Source: Puniceicoccales bacterium
GTDB taxonomy: Bacteria; Verrucomicrobiota; Verrucomicrobiia; Opitutales; JAIRLM01
Direction of reading: 5' to 3'
Assembly: GCA_031258995.1 (NCBI GenBank)
Contig: JAIRMB010000050.1
Location: 1-21,983 of the forward strand
Length of the DNA stretch: 21,983 bases
The notes under the pieces are model-generated. The model searched no databases and was not told where the DNA came from. It saw only the letters and a list, made by a program, of their open reading frames with translations. This document shows, piece by piece, positions 21,908 through 21,983 of the stretch (positions are counted from its first letter, which is position 1; each line of letters opens with the position of its first letter). The position numbers and the translations under genes were made by a program.

Positions 21908-21925
21908 GCCGAACGATCGTTCGGC
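21908..21925. terminator. 18-bp palindrome after the last gene, possible terminator
   Basis: GCCGAACGATCGTTCGGC is a perfect palindrome starting four bases after the stop at 21903. It can fold as a seven-bp stem with a GATC loop. No run of T follows, so a classical intrinsic terminator is not certain. A dimeric regulator's site for a gene beyond the window is equally possible. Confidence 0.4.
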
Positions 21926-21983
21926 CATCTACGCGCCTCTTTCCGCCGAGCTAAGGGCGCCAGAGTCCATTTTCCGCCACAGG

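Noticed and set aside
1..21983. CRISPR array, insertion sequence, integrase or phage genes
   Set aside because: No regularly spaced repeats, transposase-like frames or attachment-site duplications could be seen, including next to the tRNA gene.

Overview
The window comes from the chromosome of a Gram-negative, high-GC bacterium. It encodes outer-membrane machinery (lipoprotein-releasing LolC/LolD, a PpiD/SurA-like periplasmic chaperone, a protein with an autotransporter-like barrel, ExbB/ExbD) together with type II secretion/type IV pilus-like prepilins and a Gld-type ABC transporter. This mix best fits the PVC group, most likely a verrucomicrobial (Opitutales/Puniceicoccales-like) lineage. 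That placement is inferred from gene content and sequence style only, at moderate confidence.

Layout. At 78-2478 the Obg GTPase gene converges on an exbB-exbD-small-protein operon on the minus strand. A GldG-like gene (2610-3590) converges on and overlaps a ppiD-like gene (3579-5156). An unrecognised, AT-richer gene follows (5287-6393). Next is a minus-strand operon of a degenerate GldA-like ATPase, a GldF-like permease and an RluD-type pseudouridine synthase (6430-8782). Upstream of it lie a 1195-residue autotransporter-like protein (8863-12450) and three overlapping prepilin genes (12557-about 14017).

At 14038-14209 a gene-free stretch holds nine TTATTCACA-like 9-mers, a 15-bp inverted repeat and an AT-rich block. 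It looks like a replication origin. Transcription diverges here: the genes on its left (8.1-14 kb) run leftward, while tRNA-Arg(CCU), tatD, lolC and lolD run rightward.

From 17132 to 20466 the minus strand carries a ferredoxin, two EamA/DMT transporters, guanylate kinase and a small membrane protein. The window ends with a second unrecognised, AT-richer gene (20671-21903) that has a good sigma-70-type promoter.

Genes are packed tightly, with ATGA, TTGA and 8-bp start/stop overlaps and two convergent 3' overlaps. The most notable observations are the candidate oriC, a GldA-like ATPase lacking the Walker B glutamate and the H-loop histidine, a perfect 16-bp hairpin inside the start of gmk, several promoter-like sequences placed so that transcripts would be leaderless or nearly so, and two orphan genes.
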